This document shows, in pieces, positions 42,209-54,135 of a stretch of 64,000 nt of DNA. The notes under the pieces were generated by a model. That model worked only from the letters and a program-made list of their open reading frames with translations. It did not search any database and was not told where the DNA came from. Every line of letters begins with the position of its first letter. The first letter of the stretch is position 1. A program made the position numbers and the translations under genes. Source of the DNA: Siderastrea radians (lineage: Eukaryota; Cnidaria; Anthozoa; Scleractinia; Rhizangiidae); NCBI GenBank assembly GCA_964017195.1, contig OZ024891.1:5513494-5577493 (forward strand), read 5' to 3'.

Positions 42209-44469
42209 TATATGCTCTCAGACTTTGTACAACAGAAATGAAAAACGCTCAAATTGATTAGCAGCTTTAAACTCAGACTTTTTAAATGGTGGTCCTTTCG
42301 AATGGATCAGTTCCAGTTTGGAAAAGAGAACTCATGATTAAGGTCGATGTTGGTTGCTCTGTAAACAGATTTTTCTTTGCGTTTTTGGACGGCGGGATTT
42401 ATTTTCCGTTTTTACTTAGCTGTTAACAATATTGCTTTGGTAGTACCAGGGACAAAGTTGTCCAAAACTCAAGTGCGAAGGTCCCAACAGCCAGTTTATA
42501 TTTAAGTATAGAGCATGCGTATTGCGTTGTTTAGCGTTTTGATTTTCGGCCTGGACAGCAACTTCACGCTCAGAGAACTGTACGTAAGAGAGCACCAAGA
42601 AACGGCTGGATGTACAACATGGAAAAAAATCGATAGCTAATTTCTTATCTTTTCTTGTTAGATTTTTTCCAGATGACCAAGGAAGGAGTTTGTCCAAAGG
42701 AATCCAAACAGAAGGAGCCATCAACGCGCCCCAAATATGCTCGAAGGAGACAAAAGTTTTACATTTACAGCTGAACTTCAGTTTGTCATTTACAGACGGA
42801 CCAGTTTGAATAACAGTGTTACACACATCCTAAGAAGACATGTGAATAAATAAAAATACAAAAATGATTGTTTCAATGAAAAATTATTCAGGTCTCACCT
42901 TTCAGCTCAGCGTTATTTCCGCATGGCGAGAAATTCGGAACAGGCATGCGCAATGGCAGTTGACACTTAGAAAATATAAGGACATTTCACAATACAGACA
43001 ATTGACTGAGAAAAGAATAAAAATAAAAAAAATTGTCCTCAAAACATTCGCATGCCTCAGTTTCTATCAGATTCGATTAGTACTCCTTTTCTTTCAACTG
43101 AATTTGCTTTAATTCTCACCTTGCAAGTTGTATCCGTTGCGGTTTTGAGATAAACAGTAAGCATTATTTTTTAACAATCGATAACAAGCTTTGTGTGACT
43201 GTCCTCTCCAAAAGGCCAAATGATACCCTACTTAAGCGTTCCAGTTCGCGTCAGAATTCATCGTGCACACCAGTTTCCATCTCTTATGTGAATTCGAAGG
43301 CGCTTTCTTTCAGGTCGAAGTACATTTAACATTCGCCGATTTGAATCCTCTGCGGTATCCAGAAGGAAAAACATGGTAAATTTCAGTAAACATCCCACGG
43401 CTAATATCTACGATCTGCAATATCTCCACTGAAAATCATCCAAATTTCCGCAGAACATTTCGTTCTGAAGAAAATTTATTAATTTTTCTGTTGATTTTCA
43501 AATTCTGGACAGTATTTTTGGTCAGCAGCTTTTATTTAAGCGTAAACATGGTTGTGTTCCACCCTTCCATTTGTATCGTGACTATGAGCCCGTGTCACAC
43601 CACTTTTAACAGCGGCTTATGCCATTTTAAAGAGGTTTCAATGTAAGCTGCACGGAAAAACATGTCTCAGATTTCTCGCCATGTGCCTATGTTCTTCCCA
43701 GGACACCCCGCGCACCTGGCCTTTTTGGTATCCAATCTCTCCTCAACCGCAAACAAAATATGCAAGCACTGGGTATGAGAATGTTTTGCTGTTCCAATAA
43801 ATAACAAAGTCTACGAGCGAGTACAGGAAAACTCTCAGAGGCGTTTCCGTTGCACTGACATGCTTAAAGTTTAAAATTCGATCAGATTACGAGATTTGCT
43901 CAGGCAACATTTCATCTCACGCTCAGCCAATCATGAAAAGGAAAAAGAAAAGAAAAAAGAAAATGACACTCTTGGATTTTGAAAATCAAGAGCAAAAGTA
44001 TTTGAGGCAGTTGGAAACAAACAGTAAGCGAGATTGGTAGGTACAGGCAAGCGAAAAACTTGACTTGAAAGTTTGAAAGGTCATGTAGTCTCGTCCAGGT
44101 GAATGGGTGTGCGTGCGCGATCACGACAAAAAACTTACGTCATTGTCTGTTTGTGACGGTTAAAAAAGGACGCTAACGTAATCTGCAGTTTGAAACTTGT
44201 GCATGTCAAAGTTTTCGTGCGCGTAACTGCAAGTGGCAATTTATTAACCAACGTCATCATTTCATTAAGACGCATGCAAAACAGCGCTTACGAAAACGGT
44301 TTCCACGACAACTGAGGACTGGCACGTACCGGTCGATGTTTTGATTTTTAAAATGTTTATTATTGGACTGGTTACGTAACAGAAAGAATTACAAACATAT
44401 CTCCAGATCTCTACTGCAGCAGTTGGTTTCGATGAAATTTCTCCTTATATGATCAATGAAATTTCTCCT

Positions 44470-44614
44470 TACATGATCACTGCTTGTTCAAACATTTAAG
44501 TAATGAGAATAAAGGAAACAATCACCAAGGATGAGATGTCTTGATATTTAGAGAAATTCTCCTTACTAGTTCCATATAGAATACAGATTTTCTTATCAGG
44601 GCTTAAAGGGTTAA
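44470..44614. mobile_element. Partial MITE, AAAGGGTTAA family, copy 3
   Basis: The right end GGGCTTAAAGGGTTAA and the body (ATGAGAATAAAGGAAACAAT) match the copies at 30747 and 41997. The left end is missing or too diverged to place. Confidence 0.65.
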
Positions 44615-44898
44615 ATCAATTTGTATTTAAAATCGATACAATCATGCAGTTACGTGCTGTTCGTTTAGTGTCAAAAAAAAAAAACGATAATAGCTAAAAA
44701 AAAATCAATTGATTCATACAGTTTCAAAACTTATGCAGTGCGCGATCGTGCAACTGCACGTTCCCGGCTTTAAAGCTTCACGTGTGTTGGTTGATCAAAC
44801 AAATAAACGTGGAAAAACAAGAGAATAAACAGCACATCGTTTTTCAACTTCCATCCTTTGACCCCTGAACAAACAGCAGCACGCCTTAGCTGAGAAAA

Positions 44899-45357
44899 AT
44901 GTCGAATATTCTGAAGAGAATCTTCAAAGAAAAAGAAAGCAATTATTGGAACAGAGATATGTTCACGAACCCTGCCCAAACGAGGTGATTATCTCCACAG
45001 AGCTGTCAAGTGGCTTTGGACGAAGGCTGCCTTGTTACAAAACCGAACAGTGTGTGCTTATAGTGAAAGAGGAAAACACATCGGGCATCGCTGAAATAAC
45101 CAATAGACATGGAGAAAATCCATCGTTTGAGGCAACAAAACACCGGTAGCATTCGGCGCCCCTCGGTTTTGAGAGCAGAGGCAAACACAAATTGACCCTG
45201 GAAGAGCTAATGAAGAAATCTCCTCCTGGATGTAAGAAGTTCGAGGCCGCTCTTGGATCGAAGGATCTGGCCGAGGAAACTGCCTTGCAGTTGTGGGAAG
45301 GACATTTTCAAACCTTTAAGTAGTTTTGAATTATTGAAAATTGGTACAAATAACTGA
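44899..45357 (+). pseudogene. Copy A of unrecognised four-copy gene family, broken
   Basis: The reading starts MSNILKRIFKEKESNYWNRD as in the intact copy at 50695. It loses one base after ATGTTCACGA, and in the new frame continues IISTELSSGFGRRLPCY to an in-frame TAG (45147-45149). A one-base insertion follows near the end (TGGGAAGGAC against TGGGAGGAC). With two frameshifts and a stop it cannot encode the family protein. The sequence remains closely similar over its whole length, so inactivation appears fairly recent. Confidence 0.85.
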
Positions 45358-45829
45358 GAACAGTGAGATATACATATATGTACAGTGAGTAAAAACTGTA
45401 CAAGAATAATAGAAAACTGTGTATGTATGTACATGCAGTGGCGTAACTGTATCTGATTAACGAGTTAATGGAACTAATTAACTTAAACTTTGTTAATTAA
45501 CTCTATGTCGACAGATGTTGGACAGATGTTCATTCTAAATTAAGTAGCCATTTTTTTAAATTGTGAATTCACTCTGTTATAGTTATTTCTCGTTGTAGGC
45601 TAAATTGCAGAATACCCAGCAGTTCATTTGCATCTCAGTGAATAACAATGGTGCAATATTGTTTTTCGCCTCGTTTTACAACGGCTTCCGACACGACACG
45701 TGGGAGTTGCTGGTTATTCTGCAATTACTCCAAAGCAGGAATTAAATTGAAAAAAAAATGGTGTAAATAAGAGGAAGGAGTTCTAGTTTGAACAATAAAT
45801 AAGAAGGTAAATGGAACGATAATACTCCC

Positions 45830-46077
45830 ATTCTTCCCCAGAACTGCGATTCTTTTGGCCAGCGCCACGGATCGAGAGCTCTTGCAGGGGCCAGGATAAC
45901 GCGCAAGCGCAATAGCTGTCCATTTTTGTAACTGATGGTAACCGTTGTTGTTTCAAATTTCTGAGGCTGCGCAGAAAGCCGGAAGTCCGAGATTCGTGGA
46001 CTTCCTGCTTCGGACCCTGCCAGACCTCTCGATCCGTGGCGCTGGCCAAAAGGATCGCAGCTCTGGGGACGAGATCG
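45830..46077. mobile_element. Mutator-like MITE, copy 2
   Basis: Same palindromic family as 32948-33198 (CCAGCGCCACGGATCGAGA core). It is flanked by identical 10-base repeats TAATACTCCC at 45820-45829 and 46078-46087. Block 2 keeps the empty site (GATAACACTCTTTGTCT near 51835), so this insertion came after the tandem duplication. Confidence 0.9.
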
Positions 46078-46697
46078 TAATACTCCCTGTTCGTCTTTCT
46101 CTTCACGCAGCCTCAGTTGAGCGCTTTGCACTCATTGCGGACCTGTTCGCTGCATTCTCGATCGTCTTGATTTCTAGACTACGAGTGGTCTCTACTTTGG
46201 CGATTGTGGAAGGGGCGAAATACACACACGCACGCGAAATTTCAAGAAAACGCGACGCGAGGGGAGCAGTCTACTTGATTTCTGACCGATCTTACAAACT
46301 GATGTATCTGCACTACGTACAGGAACCTACTTGACTCTGTAGTTGTCTGTGGCACCGATCGCGACAGTCGACTACAGTGGAAGGGCAGCTGCTGTGGTTC
46401 TCGGCTTTACGTCCCAGGGATACATTCATTTACCTCAACCAGTATAGCAAGATCGCGAAAGTGAAAAAGCAAAACAAACAAACAAAAAATAACTTCAAAA
46501 ATCACAACAGGGCCTTGATGACACACCCTCTTCATCCACTTCCAACCTGGTCAGTTTATTTCCGCGCCCAGCATTGTTTTGTCCAGTTTTTAAAAATTTC
46601 TAAAACATTACATGAAGGGTCCAGAGCAGTTTAATCCTTCAGGTATATAGCTGCAAATGTAACGTGCCTGTTTTAAATACCCTGGTTAAACCTAATG

Positions 46698-46762
46698 CAG
46701 GGGCGTAGCCGGGACGTCTTAGGGTGCCCGTGACCCCCCCGCCCCTTCCTTGGGGATGAAAG

Positions 46763-46800
<38 letters not shown>

Positions 46801-47311
46801 CAATTATAAATGATTGTCAAAATGACTACTGCAGGGACTGATCAAACAACGTGAACAACACCACAGTCAACAAGACCCGGCATGATAAGCGCTCATGACT
46901 AGAAGGCAAATACGGACAACGTTGTTTCGCTCTAATTGGAGATCTTCAGCGTATCGTAGCCACCAACACAATGAGAGTTAGTGAGAGATCACCTATCTCA
47001 TAAATGCTGTAACTAGATCCATTCCAGAAAGAGCTAGAAATCAAATGATTTCCGGTCACAAACACGTACTGCGCGTTTGTGGCCTAATAAAAATTATAAT
47101 AATAATAAAAAGCACACCAGCTATCTCGTGAAAACCCAGTCACTCTTTTTGGATTTGTAAGGTCAGTGATTCATTGCCGTACAAAATAATAGGCTTTCAA
47201 ATTGGCACAGTGCTTATTGCATAGCCACATATAGCCGCGCACACGTTTGACTCTTCATACGGAACCCCCCCCCCCCCCCCTTCCAGGGAAAAAACCTGGC
47301 CACGCCCCTGT
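46698..47311. mobile_element. hAT-like MITE
   Basis: Ends GCAGGGGCGTAGCCGGGAC and GGCCACGCCCCTG are inverted, with CAGGGGCG-type tips common in hAT elements. Inside is a GATAAT/ATAAT microsatellite (46763-46800) and a long C tract (47266-47280). It is absent from the equivalent place in block 2. No transposase. Confidence 0.7.
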
Positions 47312-47953
47312 AATGTACGTCATAAATCGCACCATCGTATCAGCTGGACAAATTAGCGAGTTTTGCAAATGTAACCGTAATTAAATTTGACTGTGTGATG
47401 ACTGAAAATAAAATGGCCCCAAATTTCAGCCGGTAACGTTCTATTTGATATGCAGATGAAATGCTAGCGCTAGAGGGAGCTGACAAACCCAAAATATGTG
47501 CAAAATATTGAGTAATAAGAGGTTATGTAAATATCATTGTAGTTTTGTACACGAGATCTTAAATTGTTCAAGTAAGAATAAGAGAGTTTGATTGTGCATT
47601 TTTTAATTTGGATGAAATGCAAGTAAAGTTGACCTTATTGTTAACAGTATAGAGTTTTGAAAACGATAGTCAAGACTTATCCACTTGTTCTAAGTTGATC
47701 GTTTTGATTAACTTTACAGCAATATTATTTTATTTTGGAATAGCCTTGCAAAGGCAATAAAGAAACGTATAATCAGAGAAGATACCACAAACGAAAAAAT
47801 TGATTAATACAGTTCATGTTGAAAATGAGTGGATGGAAATACGTAACATAAAAACAAATTTTTTCTGGTATACTTATAACGTTTCCAAACAATAAATTGC
47901 ATAACAAGTCTCATCCATTTGTCAGTACCAATTTTCAATATTTCAAAACTGTT

Positions 47954-48364
47954 TCATGGTTTGAAAACGTCCTCCCACAACTGCAAGGCGGTTTCCTCGT
48001 CCAGAGCTTGCGATCGAAGAACGGCCTCGAACTTTTTGTATTCAGGGGGGAATTTCTTCTTCAGCTCTTCCAGAGTCAACTTGTGTTTGTCTTTTCCCTC
48101 ACAACCGAGAGGCACCGAATGCTGGCGGTGTTTTGGTAATGAATATTCTTCGTGTCCATCGGTGATTTTAGCGATGCCCGAGGCGTTTTCCTTTTTTACT
48201 ATAATCACACATTGGTCAGTGTTGTAACACGGCAGCCTTCGTCCAAACCCACTCGACAGCTCTGTGGATATAAACATCTCATCTGGGCAGGGAATCGTGA
48301 ACATATCCCTTCTCCAGTAGCTGCTTTCCTTGCGTCGAAATATCCTTCGCAGAAAATCAAACAT
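47954..48364 (-). CDS. Copy C of unrecognised four-copy gene family, intact (136 aa)
   Basis: A single open exon of 136 residues. It starts MFDFLRRIFRRKESSYWRRD, followed by MFTIPCPDEMFISTELSSGF and GRRLPCYNTDQCVIIV. A variable linker comes next, then LTLEELKKKFPPEYKKFEAV and DEETALQLWEDVFKP before the stop. There is no signal peptide or membrane helix; the N-terminus is basic and amphipathic, which would suit a cytosolic or membrane-peripheral protein. I recognise no domain. The stop falls 13 codons earlier than in copy B, because the codon after FKP is TGA here and TTG there. It is convergent with copy A in the same block. An A/T run (AAAATATATATTTT, about 48424-48437) lies 60-75 bases upstream and could be a core promoter element. 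Confidence 0.65.
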   Translation of the reverse strand: MFDFLRRIFRRKESSYWRRDMFTIPCPDEMFISTELSSGFGRRLPCYNTDQCVIIVKKENASGIAKITDGHEEYSLPKHRQHSVPLGCEGKDKHKLTLEELKKKFPPEYKKFEAVLRSQALDEETALQLWEDVFKP

Positions 48365-49938
48365 CTTGGAGCGTCCTGTTGTGTGTTCAGTTGAAACAAA
48401 GCGGTAGTATATATTTTGAGCGGGCAGGAAAATATATATTTTCCAATAAATTTCACCCTACGCTAATTGTCTCACTACTGATCCCCGATTACACCTAAAT
48501 TTAACGTTGTAATCAACAATTGACTTGATCATGCAGTTCTAATTTTAAACTGACGTACATCAATATAGCGGAAATTTGAGTACCTCATTAACGGCAATAC
48601 AACTGCGGCTGGATCCATGACATTTGAATTGCTAAGCCAATCAGTAAAAAGGAACGCGTCAGTCATTACTTAATTAATTACGTATTAACAGAGTCAAAAA
48701 TAAAAAAAAAATTAAAAAAATTAAAAAAAGAGAAAAGTGGTTTTAGGGGATTTTACAAAATGAAGGACAAAAGTATTTGAGGCAGCTGGCAAGAAAAATC
48801 TGCAGTGAGAACAATTTTGTACTCACCCACCACCCTGAGGAGGATTTCTCGCTGTTAGCACCGTGGGTAAAACAATGAAAGATCACAAAAAGTTGTAACC
48901 GATCATATCAATGGGACCAGAAATATAGATATCTAAAAATCTTAACTGCAACACTGTTGTTTTTGACGTCCTTGCCATTACCATGGAAACCGCATGGCTT
49001 TAAAAACACCCTCTTAAAGTGACTCGACTTATTATTTTCCTCTTATTTTTAAAAGATCTGTTACGTATGTCGTGTAATCTCTCCTTTGTGATATGAGAAA
49101 TACACATTGGTATTCACCTTTATAGACTGTTTTCGCGTAGGTTGGTTAAAATTTTTTCAAACAGGGCTTTCCAATCAGTGGAAAAAAATCCTTCAAGACA
49201 CTAATTCTGTGGTCTACCTAGTAATAGAGGGAGTGACCAGTCAAAATTGCTTCTAATTAGCATGTCACCATAACAACAAAAAATAAGTCAAGGAGAAGAT
49301 AAAAATCCGCAATTGAATTAAAATGCACAGTAAATACCGATAGGTGAACATGGCGCTAGTGGGACACGCGCACTAAATATGCCCGAGGGAGACAAAAGTT
49401 TTACATTTACAGCTGAACTTCAGTTTGTCATTTACAGAGACGTCGGACCAGCTTCAACGACAATGTTACTCACATCATAAGAAGAAAAAAAAAGATTATT
49501 TCGATGAAACACTCGGGTCTTACCTTTCAGCTAATTGTTATTTCTGCCTATTTTGCATGACACCCCGCGCACCTTGTCCTTTTGGTATCCAATCTCTCAC
49601 CGGAAAGCAAAACATAACAAAGTCTACGAACGAGTCCAGAAATACTCTCAGATGCTCTCAGAGGCGTTTACGTTGAAATTCGAAAAAGGAAAGAGTGTTA
49701 CTCTGGGTTTTTAAAAATCAAGAGCAAAAGTATTTGAGGCAGTTGGAAACAAGCAATAAGCGAGATTAGTAGGTACAGGCAAGCAAAAAACTTGACTTGA
49801 AAGTTTGAAAGGTTATGTAATCAAACCTCGTGAATGTGCGTGCGTGTGCGACCACGACAAAAATACTAACATCATTACCTGTATGTGACGCTGAAGAAAA
49901 GGACGCTAACGTAATCTGTTACAAAGACAGTTTAACTG

Positions 49939-50414
49939 GCACGTGTTTTCGAAAAGTTCTAAATTTTAAAATGTTTGGACTTGTTACATAACATTCGCAC
50001 GTTTTTCGAAAAGTTCTAAATTTTAAAATGTTTGGACTTGTTACATAACAGAAAGAATTACAAACATATCTCCAGATCTCTGCTGAAGCAGTTGGTTTTC
50101 ATGTCAATTAATTTCCACGGAGCTGTCAAGTGGCTTTGGACGAAGGTTGCCTTGTTACAACACCGATCAGTGTGTGATAGTGGTGAAAGAAGAAAGCGCG
50201 CCAGACATTGCCAAGATCACCCACGACCCTGTAGAAAATTCATCGCAGCCAAAGGCACGAGAACACGTTCAGAATTCGCCCCATTCGCCCCATTCGCACG
50301 TGTTTTCGAAAAGTTCTAAATTTTAAAATGTTTGGACTTGTTACATAACAGAAAGAATTACAAACATATCTCCAGATCTCTGCTGAAGCAGTTGGTTTTC
50401 ATGTCAATTAATTT
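49939..50414 (+). repeat. Local triplication with embedded gene fragment
   Basis: The segment TTTCGAAAAGTTCTAAATTT continuing to GTTACATAAC occurs at about 49945-49989, 50002-50047 and 50302-50348. The second and third copies also share the next 65 bases to GGTTTTCATGTCAATTAATT. Between them lies a 170-base fragment of gene copy B. Confidence 0.9.
50111..50288 (+). pseudogene. Internal fragment of the four-copy family (from copy B)
   Basis: Bases 50111-50288 are essentially identical to about 50789-50962 inside copy B, covering the STELSSGFGRRLPCYNTDQC region. They have no start or end of the gene. The left join occurs at ATTTCCACGG and the right join at CCCCATTCGC, so it was pasted in by template switching or recombination. 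Confidence 0.85.
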
Positions 50415-50694
50415 ATACTTAAAATCGATACAATCATGCAGTTACGCTGCTGTTCGTTTAGTTTAAAAACACCTTAATATATTAAAAAAAATCAATTGAT
50501 TCATACAGTTCCAACAGTTATGCAGGGCTCGTGCACCCGCACGTGCCTTTAAGGCTTCACATTCACCTTCACCTTCACATTAGTCGGTTGATAAAAACAA
50601 AAACGCCCAAAAGAAAATAAAATAAATATCATGCCCCCTTTCAGTGTACCATTTGGATCACTGAACAAATAGCAGCACATTTTAGCGAAGAGTG

Positions 50695-51156
50695 ATGTCG
50701 AACATTCTGAGGAAAATCTTCAAACGAAAAGACAGCAATTATTGGAGCAGAGATATGTTCACGATTCCCTGCCCAGATGAGGTGTTCATTTCCACGGAGC
50801 TGTCAAGTGGCTTTGGACGAAGGTTGCCTTGTTACAACACCGATCAGTGTGTGATAGTGGTGAAAGAAGAAAGCGCGCCAGACATTGCCAAGATCACCCA
50901 CGACCCTGTAGAAAATTCATCGCAGCCAAAGGCACGAGAACACGTTCAGAATTCGCCCCATTCCAGTTATAAAAGTAGCGGCGAACACAAGTGGACTCTG
51001 GAAGAGCTAAAGAAAAAATCTCCACCTGGATATAAGAAGTTCGAGGCCGCTCTTGGATCGCAAGATCTTGACGAAAAAACTGCCTTGCAGTTGTGGGAGG
51101 ACATTTTCAAACCTTTGAGCAGCTTTGAATTATTGAAAATTGGTACAAATAACTGA
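50695..51156 (+). CDS. Copy B of unrecognised four-copy gene family, intact (153 aa)
   Basis: Single exon of 153 residues. It starts MSNILRKIFKRKDSNYWSRD, then MFTIPCPDEVFISTELSSGF, a hydrophilic linker with HVQNSPHSSYKSSGEHK, and the conserved C-terminal part WTLEELKKKSPPGYKKFEAA and LGSQDLDEKTALQLWEDIFK. It has a 13-residue extension (LSSFELLKIGTNN) that the minus-strand copies lack. Conserved over all copies are a basic N-terminal helix, the SSGFGRRLPCY box and an acidic helical C-terminus. No signal peptide, membrane helix or known domain. The reading frame is clean while copy A in the other block is broken, which suggests constraint here. Whether introns exist in the untranslated regions cannot be told. 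Confidence 0.68.
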   Translation: MSNILRKIFKRKDSNYWSRDMFTIPCPDEVFISTELSSGFGRRLPCYNTDQCVIVVKEESAPDIAKITHDPVENSSQPKAREHVQNSPHSSYKSSGEHKWTLEELKKKSPPGYKKFEAALGSQDLDEKTALQLWEDIFKPLSSFELLKIGTNN

Positions 51157-52596
51157 GAACTGTGAGTATTAAATACTTGTATCAGTACAGGGAGTGGCGT
51201 AACTTTCTATGATTAGGCCATCCTCATGAAATATTTCGTTTCCAACTGCCCAAACGACTAAATTTTTTCAAAACTGAAAAAAATAGTTTCTGATTTATAT
51301 TTCTCACTCTCTTTTCTCGAGAATTTTCAAGTTTAAGTATGCTTTGTACACATCTTAAAGTGACTCTGACATTCAAATCAGTCCATAAAACGACGCTTTG
51401 GAACACATTTTAGACTGACAGCGGATAGTTACAAAATGGCAGTCATACTCATAGGGAAGACATAAACAAGGCTCGCTTGGAAAAATTTATTCATTAATTT
51501 CTCCTTGTTCCTTTTTTTAACCGACCGATCGACCCACTTTCATGAGGGAAAGGGCGATGAGAAACGAAAAATTTTATGCGGATGGTCTTAGCGAGTCAAA
51601 CGTAGGAATAGTTTATGCGAATCAAGCAAGATCGACAGATATTCATTCTAAATGAAACAGCCATTTTTGAATTGTGCAGTTTCGTTCCGTGTTACTGATA
51701 GTTATTTCTTGCCATATAACCTCCCGATTTGGGTGAAGTATTTTCATGTACTGTTCAACGAGGCATGAGAAAAAGAAAAGCAAGAATGAAACTGAGAAAA
51801 TGGTGTAAATATGACGAATAAAGATAAATAAAAGATAACACTCTTTGTCTCGTTTACGCTGTATGCAGCCTCGGTTGAGCTCTTTGCACTCATTGCGGGC
51901 CTGGGGCCTGTTTCTTGAAACTTCCGATAAATTACCAGGCTCGAAAACTCGTTAGTGTGGAAAATGTTCTTGAACAAAGACTCCATTTTTATTAATTTAA
52001 AGCTAAATTCTTTGGCCCTCCCTACTTCCCTTGCTCCTTCATACCCTCCCTCGTACCCCCCCCCCCCCCGGACTCTTAAGGAATCCACTGTGCTTCTCAG
52101 CTCTCTTTGTGGGACACAGATCCCAACAGCCGTGACTGCAGTGGTATATAGTAAGCAGCCGCTGGGGGTACTGTTGCCGCAACAGCGCTACGTTTTTTTT
52201 TACCTTAGCCAGTACAACGAGACCTCCAAAGTAAAAAATGAACTCCAGAAAAAGCGTAAGAGGGCCATTTTGACGACATTCCCTTTTAATTTAGTTTAGT
52301 ACCTTGACTCCACTGGTGGCAATGTCTTGAGCAGAAAGGACAGTCATTGGTTAGCATCAACCAGGATTTTACCAGTGACGAAAATTTCTTTTCCAGTGAA
52401 GATACGATTTTTATCTTTCACATGTGAAGATGTCACGGTTGTCATGGCTACTTCAGACTCAGCCGATGAAATTTAGAAAAGTTATATGCCTTATTGCTAT
52501 GATATTCAGAATACAAATAAACGCTACTTATTTTCTCTATTTTTTGGCCAAAATTTGTTTGATTCCGCGAATAAAGGCGTCTACATAACAAACAGA

Positions 52597-52735
52597 AAAT
52601 TACATCGCCTCTTGGAGATATGACATTTCGTATACTTCGTGTTGAAAAATATTTCACGAGTGAGCGACGCTCACTCGTGAAGTAATTTTCAACACGAGAA
52701 GATAAATGTCGTATCTCCAAGCGGCCATGTAATAT
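52597..52735. repeat. Palindromic element in block 2
   Basis: ATTACATCGCCTCTTGGAGA at the left recurs inverted as TCTCCAAGCGGCCATGTAAT at the right, with CTTCGTGTTGAAAA and TTTTCAACACGAGAAG between. It occupies the region corresponding to the hAT-like MITE in block 1 but is unrelated to it. The 124-codon minus-strand frame across it is not a gene. Confidence 0.75.
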
Positions 52736-53724
52736 CCTCCATTTACCTGATAACAAAATTCCTGAAAGAGGCAGATCTAGGGGACAAACCCAAATGTCTC
52801 GTGCCCCTCCTTTTCGAAACAAAACAGGGCCTGAAGGTCCAAAATGTTTTAAATTTTCAACCTTGACCCGCAGTTTTTTCTGTTTGAAATTTGTTTTAAT
52901 TCCACTTCTCTCCCCACTATTTGAACTGAAGGTTTAGTTTTCTGTAATAAACAGTTCGTGTCCTGATACAGTTTCTAGAAACTGTGCAAACATTATCGAA
53001 CAGGGGTCCAGAGAGGACTACGTCCGTATTCGCTTCAAATGTAATTCAGATGCCAGTTATCAGTTATCATGCCAACAGCCTACTTACGTCATAATCACAC
53101 AATGGTCATCAGCTGGTCAAATAAGGGAGTTCACAGGAGACGTAACCGTAATTCACTTTGACTAAATTTTGACTAGAGTAAAAAAGGTCCAAATTTGAAC
53201 CAGAAAATTTTATTTTTTTGTAGTCTACATGCAAAAGAAGAAAGTTAGAAGCGTTTAAAAACATGTTTTTGTATATGAGATCTTCGCTAGCTTTTTCAGT
53301 TAAAAATTAAATAACTTAAAGGCAAAAGATAATAAATAAAAATATTAAAATGAAATGCCAGAAAAACAAAAAAAGTTGCGCATTTCGCTCAAAAAAGTGT
53401 AATTTGCAACAGTACCGAGACGAAGATCAAAACTAAACTAATATTCTTGTTCCAAGTTAATCGTTTTTACTCCGCAAAGGGTGTATTAGTTCCGTTTTTA
53501 ATAACCTTGCAAAAACACAGATACGTATTTTTTAAGGTGATACGACAAACGAAAAAAAATTGAGTAATACAGTAAATGTTAAATTAATATTAATGGCTGG
53601 CAATACATACCAAAAAAATAACAAAATTGTTTTGCCTGGTAAATTAATAGCGCTTCCAAGTAGTAAATTGCACCACAATTCTCAGTTATTTCTCAGTAAC
53701 AATTTCACATGAATCAAAACTGCT

Positions 53725-54135
53725 CTAAGGTTTGAAAATGTCCTCCCACAACTGCAAGGCGGTTTCCTCGTCCAGATCCTGCGATCCAACAGCGGCGTGG
53801 AACCTTTTGTATCCAGGAGGAGATTTCTTCTTCAGCTCTTACAGAGTCAACTTGTGTTTGCCTCTGTTCTTACCACCGCAATGCGTTGAAAGCTGACTGT
53901 GTTTTGGCGATGAATTTTTTTCATGATCATAGCTGATTTTGCCGATGGCGGAGGCATTTTCCTCTTTCACTATGATCAGACATTCGTCGATGTTGTAACA
54001 AGGCAGCCTTCATCCAAAGCCACTCGACAGCTCTGTGGATAAAAACATCTCATCTGGGCAGGGAATCGTGAACATATCCCTTCTCCAGCAGCTGCTTTCT
54101 TTGTGTCGAAATATCCTTCGCAGAAAATCAAACAT
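53725..54135 (-). pseudogene. Copy D of unrecognised four-copy gene family, broken
   Basis: Aligned with copy C throughout: MFDFLRRIFRHKESSCWRRD, then an in-frame TGA where copy C has CGA (in SSGFG-R-RLPCY), a typical CpG transition. A second stop, TAA for GAA, lies in the LEELKKK region. Otherwise the frame is uninterrupted to a TAG after the FKP codons. No frameshifts are seen, so the loss is recent or the upstream part might still be made. Confidence 0.85.

Larger units (their letters stand above)
42728..49371. repeat. Tandem block 1 of a segmental duplication
   Basis: This block and 49372-55160 share, in the same order: an opening segment (GGAGACAAAAGTTTTACATT), a plus-strand copy of an unrecognised gene, a segment beginning with a CAGCCTC(A/G)GTTGAG motif, a minus-strand copy of the same gene, and a closing segment (CAATTGAATTAAAA then GCACAGTAAATACCGATAGG). 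Block 1 is longer because of two MITE insertions (45830-46077, 46698-47311) and about 0.9 kb near 42.9-43.7 kb that is absent from block 2. Confidence 0.85.

Noticed and set aside
42660..42810. Candidate terminal exon of calmodulin-like gene 1 after TTTTTTCCAG at about 42672
   Set aside because: The frame is open for about 40 codons but has no similarity to the terminal exon of the paralogue and overlaps the block boundary.
42416..42826. 136-codon minus-strand open frame
   Set aside because: It crosses the left boundary of tandem block 1. The matching part of block 2 does not keep the frame (insertion in the ACAGAGACGTCGGACC region), and no domain is seen.
45742..46131. Overlapping open frames of 129 and 107 codons on the minus strand and 129 on the plus strand
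   Set aside because: They follow from the palindromic Mutator-like MITE at 45830-46077; the same frames appear in the copy at 32948-33198.
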